NCBI GenBank assembly: GCA_019096065.1
Contig: JAGUCH010000009.1
Span: 5,218,001-5,282,000 of the forward strand
From: Paracyclopina nana
Lineage: Eukaryota; Arthropoda; Copepoda; Cyclopoida; Cyclopettidae
Direction: 5' to 3'
DNA length: 64,000 nucleotides
Shown: one piece after another, positions 1 through 12,254 of the stretch
Position numbering within the stretch: position 1 is the first letter of the stretch
Layout of the letters: each line of letters opens with the position of its first letter
Notes under the pieces: model-generated
The model's database searches: none
Seen by the model: only the letters and a program-made list of their open reading frames with translations
Told to the model about the DNA's origin: nothing
Translations under genes and position numbers: made by a program

Positions 1-3000
1 GAAAGCGGAAAACTTCGTCGAGAACTTGCTCGTCTAGGCATAAAATGTCTTCCAATTCTGTTTCAGAGAGACCACTTTTGCTCGCAGTGATGAAGCTAAT
101 TTAGAACACTTATTAAAGGCAATTGTTGCAGTAATTTTTAGACTTTTTTTATACCTCACAGCATGGCTCACAAGGATGCGGCCATATTTTCTCTCAACAT
201 TGGCAAATAGCTCTAAAATGGCAGCATTAATTGATTGTGGAATCACAGTCACTTCTGAAAAAAGAAGGCAAAAAATCGAATATTTTCACAATTGAGTTAT
301 GTAAAGAGCAAATGCACACCTGGTGGATCGTAGCTTTTCCAGTTTCTAAGCAGAGAAAAGCACAAATCAAGGAACAGAGCTAGCGAACAAGTATGCATTG
401 CATTCATGGCAACCCTCCACTGAAAGAAAGAAAAAAGCATCATAATAAAGCCTAAAAGGAATTACGTCAATTTGAAATGCCTGGTAATTTGTTAGCTTCC
501 TGTTGATGCTTTCTAGCCAATACTTCAGCACTTTTTCTGCCAAATCAGCTCCCAATTCGCCCAAGTGCAGCAGATTGTTCTCCTCAGTCACTCCTTCAGA
601 AAAGCCTCGCAGAAACTTTGCCTTTTCCTCGGTGTCATCATCAGGGTCTAAGAAGAGTAGAAAAGAGGGAAAACCTTTAAATTAAGTTTGTCAATAATAC
701 AAGTCCATATTTAATTTACTGCTTGTGAAAGTTATGACAACTTTCACATTGGGAGGTAAATCTCTGGGGATCCAAGATGTTGCTCCATTCTGGTGAGAGT
801 TTACGAAAAAAATCTCAATGGCATCTGCATGGAAGAAAGAAACTCTTGAGAGCTCCTGGCAAAATTTGGTAAAGTACTCAATTACCAAGGAGGATGACAA
901 GGAAGAACTTCTCTGAGGTTCTATCTAGCAGGATTTTGAAGTAGTTTTTCAATGGCACAAAGTCCTCTGGAATCTCCTCAATGGGAATCTAAAATGAAGA
1001 GTGAGACCAAGCAGAAGAAAAAAGCTGAATAAATCATGACCGCGCGAGTAATGTTCACTTTACTTCCATATTGTAGCAGATTTGCTGGCAAATGGAAAGT
1101 ACCAGGCTATGGATGGATGAGCTCGTGGGAGTGGTGCCCAAAAATCGAACGACCAGCACCAATTTTGATGGATTTTCCACCCATTCTCCTAGAAGAAAAA
1201 TGGCCTTTTAGCGCTCCTTCGATTATGGCCTGGAAAATTGATTACATTTGGAAATACATTATATGATACATTTGCTACCAATTCAAGAATTGTGAGTATT
1301 TTCAAAGGCAAAGAACTTACTCGAAGAAAGTTAGATAAATTGGATTTTATTTTGAGATGTTTCGACGTGCATTGACTTGTTTAAGTTGTTTTGATTTTTC
1401 TGTTTACCAGGGTGACCAGAAAATTAGAGCGGGTTGTAGCCAGATTTTCCCCTAAAATAGCCACGTTTGGCTATCTCAGAAAAATTGATCATAATAGCCA
1501 CAAATTGGTGAAAAATAGCCACATTTTTAGGAATTTTCACGTTATTATTTGTTATTCTGAATTTTTTTCCAAGTTTTGGGATTGCTGTGGATGAAATCAA
1601 GGATTTAATCATGATTTTCTTCATATATTGGTGGCAAAAGATCAAAAAAATAAGTTGGCCAATTTTGCAAATTTCATTTTTTCCCCTGCTTTTTTAATGA
1701 TTTTCAAGCGTTTATTAAGTAAAAATATCAAATTTTCGGACTTTTCAAAAATAGCCACGAATGGCTATGGCTATTCGGCCTAAATTTCCGTAGCCACACA
1801 TGGGTCAAAAATAGCCACTTTGGCTATAAATAGCCACATCTGGTCACCCTGCTGTTTACACTGGCAGCGTTGTTTGGCCTAAGACGCGAGTAAATCGTAA
1901 ACAAATCAGCGAAAGAGCCAAAATCAAGCATGGCCAAAACAAAAGTGACATATGGTAACTTTTCCTCAGCTAAACTTGATCTGAAAAAGGCAAAAACTAA
2001 GCTGCGCAGCTAGATGCAATCTTTAAAGTGCTACATCATCTGGTGAAGTTCTGCGAGCCTAGGTTGGCCAAAAAAGCAATAAAGAGCGGAATCCAATCGT
2101 TTCATCCTTCATCTTTGAGAAGATAAAGGTAGGAAGAAGTTTTAATAAAAAGTTTTCATTGAAGGAGTTGCACTAGCATCATCAGATTCTATATGAAGAA
2201 GGTCGTCTACTGTGCACATCCCTAGTGGATAAAACAACTTTGTTCTTTCTCAATTTTGTGCCACAACAATTTCATATTTGCTTCTTTCCTGCCATCCTTT
2301 GAGCTGACATCCACTTGAATGTTAAAAGAAAGCCATAACACAAAAGAATGCAAGATAGACATTGTGGTGGAAATGAAGAGCATGGTCTGATGATGTCACC
2401 AATAAATCTTATCAGGGTCGAAGCGTAGCTTGAAATAAGATCTACTACTACATCCAGCATCAACTCATTAGAGAGTAGGAAGAAGTTGAGATCTCGTTTC
2501 CAGCACCACAAATGAGCCAACTTCTATCGAACTAATTTCTGAAGGTCTCGTACGAGATCCTCCAGGTCAAATTACCCAGCTCCACAAAAATAGCACAAAA
2601 GTCAAATAGAACAAAGGAAAAATTGAAGTTAAATTGGACTTTGTAAAAAGAAGCATTTGCTTAATATCCATCTAATTAATTATGTTAATGTTTAAGATAG
2701 TAATTCTTACTCAAGCACATGGCCACTTTGGCTGAAAACATGCTCTTTCCAGTCCCAGTTTGACCATAAATCAAAAATGGCCTCCTGAGTGTGCCTAGTA
2801 GGTACATTTTTACCTAGAACAAGGTGCATAATTATGATGGCTTGGATTATGTTTCATTTTAAAGTTACTTTGTACAATTCCTCCTCTCTGCCCAGAAACT
2901 TTTTGGCACTTACATTGCACAAATGCAAGTGCTTGTGGATTTCAGTCGCCATGTTGCCTCTCACGGATGTGTCCATTCTTTTCATGGCCTTGTCAACCAA

Positions 3001-4886
3001 TTTGACGACACCGACGTAAAAGTCCATCATGAAACTCTTCAAGTATTGGTTGTACGATGCTGGGCTGGGAAAAAAACCGATAACTAGAACGGCTTGACAT
3101 GACACGGACTATTTTACTTGTGACCAGTTATGGTGCTCCATTCCACTGTGTACTTTTTAAAGTTGGACTTCTCCAAGTGGTCTGGAATTATTTCTTCTCT
3201 CAGCTGAAAAATGTAATATTCTGTGGTAGAACATATTGTTTCAATGGTGCAAAGACTCATATTGCACATGTGGCAAGATTCTGACCTTATCAGCTAGTTC
3301 CATTGAGGCCTTGTCCAGCTGTTTTTTGTTAAGGTCCACAAAGCATTGGGGCTGCCTTCCTTCGCCTAATATCACAGCGCATGAGTGAGAAGGGATATGA
3401 TACTGCAGAATACATACAGAATACACTTTTTTCGTAAGAGTGTATTATAGAAAGCCTTAGGCTAATCTCCCCTTTCTTTGATGGACCCAAACTTGGCAAA
3501 GTTTGGTTTATCTAATGTTCTGTTGCAAGCAACAAAACTTTCGTGGTCAAGTGTATGTATAGCTATCCTCTATGTTTTCAAGTTTGAAGAATGGTTCATA
3601 AATATTTATGAATTCCTACTGTCTCACCGCCTCTGTTGTCTGACATGTTGATGTCTTCAATTTTTCGCAAAAATGCCAGAGCTGAGTACTTGGTTGAGTC
3701 AACGTTGACGATGCCTTCGTTGCATTCCCTTTCCACCACAGAAATGTGATAATTTAGCATCTCCTCATAGCTCAGCTTATCAGTCTGGAGGAAACTCGGA
3801 TGGGCTTTCACTTATTGCAGCAGCAAAGAAACAAAGCCTTTTTTACCTTGAAGAGGTAGGTTGAAACGTACTTCAAGTTGTCTTGGAGCCTCGCCAAAAT
3901 ATTCCACCACTTTCTTTGATCTGCCTCTTGCTCATCTGGGATCAATTTGTTCAAAAAGTTTGGTAATTTGCTCGTGATTGGCTGCAGCACCATCACTTTA
4001 GGCTCAGAGTTTTCGTCGATTTGATACCTAGTGCATTAAGTTGTATCAGCTCTTTCAAAAGCTTTTAAAATTTCCATCATGTTAATTCAGTTACTAGCTG
4101 CTTCAAAAAGTTAGGCTGTATGCATTTTCTGTGTGCTTTTAGGCTAAATTGTGATGATGGCCTCATTAATTAGATAAACAGCAGGAAATGGCCAGCCATT
4201 TTTCCCCATTATTTTTGAGGAGGTAATTTTACCATTCTTCCAGGTCAGTCACTTCTCTGCCTAAATCCTCAAGAGTTTTCTTGAGCAGCTGGTACTCTTC
4301 GCACTGGATGGAGGCTGGAATCGGCCTAAATCCGTACTTTTGCCCGCCAAGAAAGACAAAGTTGGGCCCCAACGACATTTCTTGGCAATTGTGAATTTCT
4401 TCGAGGCAAATTTTTGTAGTGGAGTGATCATCGGTGGCTTCATCACGAACTCCCCACCTCATATCGATTATCTATATAAGTACGTGACTATTTGAAATTA
4501 TTTCCTCTCTTGCTGGGAAATTCGATTATAGTGTGCAACTTTCCTTGGCCATAATACTCCTTCACCTCCTCTTTTTGTGCGATGGCAAACCCACTTGTAC
4601 CCTTTATATATATCGAGAAACGACCTTTTTGGCTCAATTCTCATTTTAAGCACTGTTCTTGCATGAAAATAGTTTTGGTCAATTTTGCATCTACCTGAAA
4701 CTCTAGCCCGTATTTTTCGCGGCAATATTCTTTCAGCTTTGGATAGACCTCAGCAAATAGCTCAGTTTTCTCCAGGGTCATGTCCGTGTAGGTTGAGCTG
4801 AGGTAAATTCGGATCAATGGCTGCCTCCAAGGTGGCACATTTTGGAGCTCGCCCGCGAAAAGTTTGTCTATTTGGTTATCCTCCAT
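1..4886 (-). CDS. NWD1: NWD1-like NACHT/WD-repeat protein, 5' part (runs off the left edge)
   Basis: Exons in transcript order: 4886-4695, 4471-4233, 4027-3847, 3784-3628, 3365-3286, 3203-3118, 3064-2869, 2813-2711, an unresolved stretch, then 988-886, 824-720, 647-481, 419-320, 254-155 and 95-1. Phases match at every listed junction. The N-terminus has the DUF4062-like block seen in NWD1 ([42 protein letters not shown]-like). The NACHT part shows Walker A GQTGTGKS at about 2740-2765, Walker B FFLVILLDAIE split between two exons, and the [11 protein letters not shown] segment. Later exons read [10 protein letters not shown] and NWKSYDPP, as in NWD1 between NACHT and the WD repeats. The WD repeats lie outside the window. 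The ATG at 4886 is the first in the exon; an upstream exon is possible. The exons for the strand after Walker A (TLIRFIG near 2395) could not be joined cleanly. NWD proteins are cytosolic NTP-dependent scaffolds; the role here is inferred. Confidence 0.82.
420..480 (-). other. Probable GC-AG intron, 61 bp, in the NWD1-like gene
   Basis: On the minus strand the upstream exon ends ...TACCAG and the intron starts GCATTT and ends TTTCAG. Joining the exons in phase 0 gives [13 protein letters not shown]...NWKSYDPP, which restores the conserved NWD1 segment. Reading through instead gives a poorly matching peptide and a stop. No GT donor nearby gives the same join. Confidence 0.65.
989..2710 (-). 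other. Unresolved part of the NWD1-like gene, mostly intron
   Basis: Between the Walker A exon and the Walker B exon about 60-70 residues are still missing by comparison with NWD1. A reading ending TLIRFIG (about 2390-2520) resembles the strand that follows Walker A. A possible following piece starts after the acceptor near 2212 and reads [16 protein letters not shown] could not close the phases, so no exon is called. The rest is AT-rich intron holding the hAT-type MITE at 1408-1851. Confidence 0.4.
1408..1851. mobile_element. hAT-type MITE, 444 bp, with 8-bp target-site duplication
   Basis: The ends are perfect 13-bp inverted repeats: CAGGGTGACCAGA at 1408-1420 and TCTGGTCACCCTG at 1839-1851. 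Both sides carry the same 8 bp, CTGTTTAC, at 1400-1407 and 1852-1859. An 8-bp duplication and CAGGG ends are typical of hAT elements. Inside, near both ends, the motif AATAGCCAC with partner TGGCTAT recurs at least six times, which looks like subterminal transposase-binding repeats. There is no transposase-sized reading frame, so it is non-autonomous. It sits in an intron of the NWD1-like gene. Confidence 0.93.
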
Positions 4887-5071
4887 AATAACGTCAATTC
4901 CAAGCTGAGTCCTGATCAAAACTGGAGCACAGGAGAAATCCTGCCAAGCAAAAGTGCATGACTTGGCCACCCCTGAAATTGGTGCCAAAGCTTTCTTCTC
5001 TTCACTCAAAGCGATATGTGTATTTCAAACTTTGTTCTAGCAATGTGTAAAGCGCACATTTTGCAGCATTA

Positions 5072-6988
<1,917 letters not shown>

Positions 6989-8836
6989 GGTCGTCCGATA
7001 GCAATTTCTTGTTTATTATTATGGTCACAAGTTCCTCAGCAGCAGCAAAATCCGGACTGACCAGAATTCTCTGATCTCTTCCAATCTTTGACCCTGTTTT
7101 TCTGGCTCCAAACACTACAACAGAGTTTCCATATACATTCTTGCTCGAAATTAATCCCCGATGATCTTGCTGTACACAGTGACAATTATGATGAAATTGC
7201 AGGTAAAAAGGCGCACGCGCGCGTCTTTTGACCACGGTGCTTTTGTTGACGGCATTTTGTTTAAGCGATTAGCGCAGTCAAACCGCAATTTTGTCAATTG
7301 TTCTCTGACAACCTGACCTACATTAAATCAGCGTTTTTCCACACCCCAGCTCTAGAACAAAATGGGATGAGCGCAATTGCAGCATTATTTTTTTTTAGTA
7401 AATTGGGCACTTATTTTAGCCATGCTGTGCTAAATTATTGTACAAGATTGTCTCTAAATAGCACACCGCATTCCTTTAACTTAACCAAATATGAGAGCAG
7501 AATTTTTTTGTCTTTTGTCTAATCTCATGATAAAAACCTGTTTACGACGTACATATTATCGTTTCGGCAACTGTTTTGGCGGTAGGAAAATTGAGGAAAA
7601 TATCATGAAATCAGAAGAAGAGCAAATTGCAGCTTTGAAAATTGACAGAAGAAGAGCAAATTACAGCTTTGAAAATTGACGCTGGCCATTTGAGCAGATG
7701 ATTGGGGCCTAGGTAATGAGCTGAAACAAGTTTACTGTATGTAGCATTTTGGTACATACAGCAGCTGTTTGCGTTTTTGAAAGAATTTAGGGTGAGTGCA
7801 CATTGCAATTCGCGCAATTTTGTGGCCATTTCACATATCGCTCACTGTTCAATCAACATTTTTTAAGCTTTTGAACTCTCGGGATTTGAATCGTTCGAGT
7901 TTCCCTTTTTTGTAGCAGTTGCACATAATTTAAATCCTTTGCAGCTAAAATGTTTGAATAATCCCCGTTCTGCTGACCTTGCCTTGAAAAGGAATGCGAT
8001 ATGGTAGATTTGAAGATTTCTAGTAAATATTTCAAGCTCTTCTGGGCCGAAGGTGTATAGAAAAGGGCATGTATTTGTAGCAGCAGTAGGATTGATAAAT
8101 GACTTGTGAAAGTTGCTTAACATGCATTGTGTATACATATATGTATATACCCTTGCAGTGGCATAGCCGTAAGTGAAAGCTCAAATTCCCCCTTCAAAGT
8201 CTTTGCTGCAGTAAGCTAGCAGACAGAAGGAAAAAGATATTTTCTTGGCAGCTCGCTACGTAAATCTATATGTTCGAATCGTCCAAAAATGCGGCTCAAA
8301 AAAGCCTGTTATATTGTGACAATCACGGTGAATGACAAGCACTGAAAGGCAACACGCGCAGCATCTTTTTATGCCTCGTTAAGCGTCACTAAATCAGGCT
8401 AACTGAAAATACAGGTTGGGTGAAAGCAATTTATGCAGGCCAAGGTGACATTTCTTGTCATTACTGGTACCACGTTTGTCTAGCCTGAAAATTACATAAA
8501 TGTTCTATTTAATCAGACACTTGAAGAGACGTCAATTTGAGCTCCAATCAAAGTGTCAACTCGTTTTACTCAATATGTGCCTTTCTTTTGCTCATTGTGT
8601 TGTTGTGTACAAGTTGTTCTGCGAAATATCATCGCGAGGACACCCAGCATACTGCATAGCATCTATAGTAGTATTCGAAGCTTGGCCAAGTTAGCTGCTA
8701 GTAGAAGCTCGATATTCTAAGGGGAAAAGCTTCGCCTTGTTCAAACTAAGGCAGCTTTTGCTGCTTTCAAAAATGACTCTGCTCATTGTTGTACCATGAA
8801 AACTGGCCAATAGTTGTCGACCTTTTGAGAGTGATC
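6989..8836. other. Intergenic region between divergent TDO and globin genes
   Basis: No coding sequence is recognised. It should hold both promoters. The only clear structure is a perfect-register tandem duplication of 34 bp, 7613-7646 and 7647-7680, differing at one base. The rest is AT-rich single-copy-looking DNA. Confidence 0.6.
7613..7680. repeat. Tandem duplication of a 34-bp unit
   Basis: Two adjacent copies begin AGAAGAAGAGCAAATT and end GAAAATTGAC. One base (G or A) differs, so the duplication is recent. Confidence 0.9.
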
Positions 8837-9972
8837 ATGGGAAACCACGCAGCCAAAGTGAGTGATGCTGCTGACACAGTGAGAAAACGCATGACAATTC
8901 GCCGAAGACGACCAGAGACCCAGAGTGAATTCACTTTCGAAGACATCCAGAAAAAGTTCCAAAATATCCCAGCTCTCACCGACCAAGAGAAAGTAGTGCT
9001 CAAGACAAGCTGGGCTGTGATCAAGGAGGGTGGACTTCAGGTACGTAATTGATGCGATTTTTGGTTGCATAATGGCAAAACTGGGTTTTTTTGTAGGCTG
9101 GCTCGGAAACGTTCATTCGAATGTTTGAGGCCAACCCCGAGACTCAGAATGTGTTCCAGAAATTCCAAGGCATTGACCTCGTTCAGCTTGAAGCCTCGGC
9201 TGAAATTGCTCAGCATGGCACTCGTGTGATGGGCATTGTTGACATGGTGGTTAACAATTTGGAAAACTACCAGAGCCTTTGGGAGAACCTAATCAAATTG
9301 GGTCGAGACCATTTTGGTGAGCAGCACTTTCATTAAGCCTTTAAAGCCCCGAGGTCGTTTGAAAGGCAAATGTGAAATTTCGACACTACTAAAGGACAAA
9401 TCTGCATTTAGAAGATCTGAGCTATAGCAATTTCTCTCGGAAATCGCATTTGTATCATTTTCAGCCATTGTTATTCTATTATTATTTGCAATTATTCTGC
9501 AAAAAGCATAAAAATCTCAACTCTCTAAATGATTTCTGTAATTTTTAGCAGAGCAATTTAAAAAAACCTGCTCACATAATTTTATTTGGTCTTATATGTA
9601 TTTTTTAGTGTGTCTTGATTATTGCTGCACTGTATGTGTATATGTTTGCTGTGAGCGTGTATACTTGTAAAAAATCGATGTGTATTGCGCCAGTCCATGT
9701 CCTGAAAATCAATCATGACTTGATGTAACGTTATCTGATATTGCCTCTCAAATTAAGCTCTTGCAGGGTATGGAGCTCTCCCCATGTACCTCGACCTAAT
9801 GGGTCCTCACTTTGTGATTGCCATTCGAAGCTCCCTGGGAAACGAGTGGTACGAGGCATTAGAGTACCACTGGCTGGCATTATTCAATATCATCGTCTAC
9901 ATCATGAAATTTGGCTGGCACCTTCAGCGCGCAGATGTGCAGAAAAAAGCCCTCACAAGATCCACGTCCTGA
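8837..9972 (+). CDS. Globin, 209 residues, with predicted N-myristoylation site
   Basis: Exons 8837-9040, 9097-9316 and 9767-9972 join in phase. The fold is a 3/3 globin. Helix A has LKTSWAVIKEGG, distal His E7 is in AEIAQHGTRVM, and proximal His F8 is in LIKLGRDHFGYG. There is an N-terminal extension of about 50 residues that starts MGNHAAKVSD and is followed by a basic stretch (RKRMTIRRRRP). Met-Gly-Asn plus basic residues fits N-myristoylation and membrane binding, as in globin X-type proteins; that is inference. The first intron falls at the A/B boundary in phase 0. The second follows directly after F8-F9 in phase 1, which is not the usual G7.0 position. Likely role: haem-based O2/NO chemistry at a membrane rather than bulk O2 transport. 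The 450-bp second intron holds nothing notable. Confidence 0.95.
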
Positions 9973-10985
9973 CATTGATACAATTTATTTTGCTTGTCAA
10001 ATACACTTCTTTATGTAGAATGTTGGGCTTTCCTCTGATTGCTCGCAATGAGAGGAGGAAAAATCACTAAACCTACGCTACTTGCGCACTCTTTTGGTGC
10101 AGTTCCCAGATAGCTTGGCTACTGCTGCGACTGTGTAGTTCTTGGGGCAAGTTTTAGCTACATTTGTGTGGCACAAATGCACAGTATCAGCAGCAGCTGC
10201 TTCTACGTATTCCTCCAGAAAAGTGTGGTGCAATTTTCTTTCATCTTCGTGTTGATTGTTGCGCTGTGTGAGGCCGCAAAGTGGAATAGGTAACATAATA
10301 TCAATATTGAATTGCTTATATTGCTTTCTCAATATTGTATTATAAGACATGAGTAGTAGCAGCGCAAGTGCTTAAAAAATCTGTGACGCTGTGGGCTTAG
10401 TCATGCACGGTGTATGTCTCGCTATTTTTAACCACTTATTATACCCAAGTGCCTCACTATCGTGACAAATGCACTCACATTTCTTGGTAACCTCAACTAA
10501 AAATAGGCACTGACAAGAATACAACTTGTTTACGTATTTCCTGTCTGTCAAATTATGAAAGTTGGGTACTATGTACGCAAATGTATCATCAATTAAAGGA
10601 ATGCAAAAAAGCATTTCTATTTATTGAAATTATTGCTTATTTCGAAAAGTTTGCAAACAGTAGATAATGCAGTTTCTCTTCAAAATACATCCGGATACAT
10701 CTGAATACAAATGAATCGATATAAATACATTTTTTAGCATAGTCTACTAAATCAAACGTCAAAATACATCCGGATACATCTGAATACATACGGATAGAAA
10801 TAAATACACTTTTTGGAAGAGTTTACTAAATAAAATACAGCTTCTTCTCGAAGGTTTGTTGTGGAAACAAGAGGAAAGAAAGCATATGGCACTGATCCAT
10901 GAACAGAGGCCGCCGATGAGGCCACTACTACTACGACTGCTGTGCACGAGAAGAGAACCTGGATTAGTCGTCGCGCGGCTTCACC
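9973..10985. other. Intergenic region between globin and the TLDc gene
   Basis: No gene recognised. It contains the 79-bp tandem duplication at about 10681-10838 and probably the promoter of the TLDc gene. Confidence 0.55.
10681..10838. repeat. Tandem duplication with 79-bp period
   Basis: Copies start at 10681 and 10760 with the same 30 bp or so (CAAAATACATCCGGATACAT, then CTGAATACA). They diverge towards their ends, which both read ...GTYTACTAAAT. Each copy has its own internal ATACAT/ATACAA short repeats. Confidence 0.8.
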
Positions 10986-12032
10986 ATGAACGGCAAACTT
11001 ATTTCAAGCTCTATTGGGTGGCTGAAAAAAAGCGTCTCTGAGCTGGAAAACTTGGCCATAGCAGAGGAGGCTGCCAAGCTCAATTCCAAGCGGAAAGAAG
11101 CCAGATCTCAGTCTGTATTTCAAGCTCCTGCAACTTATGCAAAATCCTTGCTCGAGTGGGGACCTCAAAAGTCATTGGATAGGGACATCACCTCAGAAGA
11201 AGACCACTCTCAGCCCAGGTCTGCATCTTCAGAGCAGATTTTCGAGGAGCCAGCTGAAGTGATTCTTGATGGTGACTCAAAGATTATGACCCACGAGGAT
11301 GCTAATTACCTGATCACCAGCTTTCCTGCAAGGCTTCATGGCTCCACTTGGCATTTACTCTTTTCCACAGAATTCAATGGATTCAGCCTGTCAACCATCT
11401 ACAGGTACGAATTTATTGCCTAAGGTTTGACTTATCTGCATGAAAAAGCATTAGTTAACTTTTTGAGCTACCTTTCGTCCAACTTTGGAGAGGACTCGTT
11501 TAACTTTTGTTAATATTTAAGTAGCTGCTCTTAGTTACAGAATATTTTTTATGTAAAGTAGCTTTTCCAGCAAATTACGCTGCCCTCCAAAAAGCTCTCA
11601 CAAAAAGTAAGATTTTATGCGGTTTTTTTCAGGCTAGTCAAGGAACACAACGATGACCCCGAGTTAAAATCCCCTTGCCTTCTTCTCATAAGAGACTCTG
11701 ACAATCACCGATTTGGGGCTTTTCTGAGTGAAAGCCCCAAGGTTGCGGACAAGTGTTTTGGCTGTGGCGAAACGTTTGTATTCACTCTGATTGAAAATGA
11801 CATGCCTCAGGTCTTCAAATGGAATGCGAACGACGAAGATGAGCACAACTTGTTCATTTCCTGCTCGCCAGATTCTCTCAGTGTCGGCGTCGACGATGGC
11901 AAATTCGCCATTTATCTGGATTCCGCCTTGAATCAAGGCAGGTCTCAAGCATGTAAAACTTTCCAAAGTGAGCCACTGACACCTGGGGGAGACTTTTTGG
12001 CAACAGATGTTGAATTGTGGATTTTTAGATAG
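10986..12032 (+). CDS. TLDc-domain protein (OXR1/mustard/TLDC family, short form)
   Basis: Two exons, 10986-11404 and 11633-12032, join in phase 2 to 272 residues. The first ATG has a CACC context. Residues from about 105 to the end form a TLDc domain. Visible blocks are HGSTWHLLFSTEFNGFSLST, SPCLLLIRDSDNHRFGAFLS, GCGETFVFTL, NLFISCSPDSLSVG, FAIYLDSALNQGRS and the C-terminal DVELWIFR. TLDc proteins protect against oxidative stress and bind V-ATPase; this length matches the short isoforms that lack LysM and GRAM domains. The N-terminal 100 residues are charged and look disordered. The ortholog could be OXR1 or TLDC2; the domain itself does not decide. A canonical AATAAA follows 228 bp after the stop. 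Confidence 0.93.
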
Positions 12033-12254
12033 ATGTCAGACTATCCCTGTCTTCCCTGTGCCTGCTATAAGAACCCTTGCTTTAAGCCAGTGCCTTTCTC
12101 AAAATTAATTGCGTTGCATAGCACCTTTAATGGGCTGCTACTTTTCAGCTGGCTTAATAATACTACATATTTTGAAGAGCATTTTTTTATTTTTAATGCA
12201 TAAAGCAAGTAATTTATTATGATGAAGGATTGACGCGTCTCTTACTAAGTGCAG

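Noticed and set aside
2260-2520. NWD1-like gene as a pseudogene because of an apparent frameshift after TLIRFIG
   Set aside because: A GT donor lies exactly after RFIG, so a splice junction explains it; all other exons are intact.
8130-8150. ATATA-rich near-palindrome (GTATACATATATGTATATAC) as an origin or terminator
   Set aside because: Simple-sequence palindromes of this kind are common in AT-rich intergenic DNA; no supporting context.
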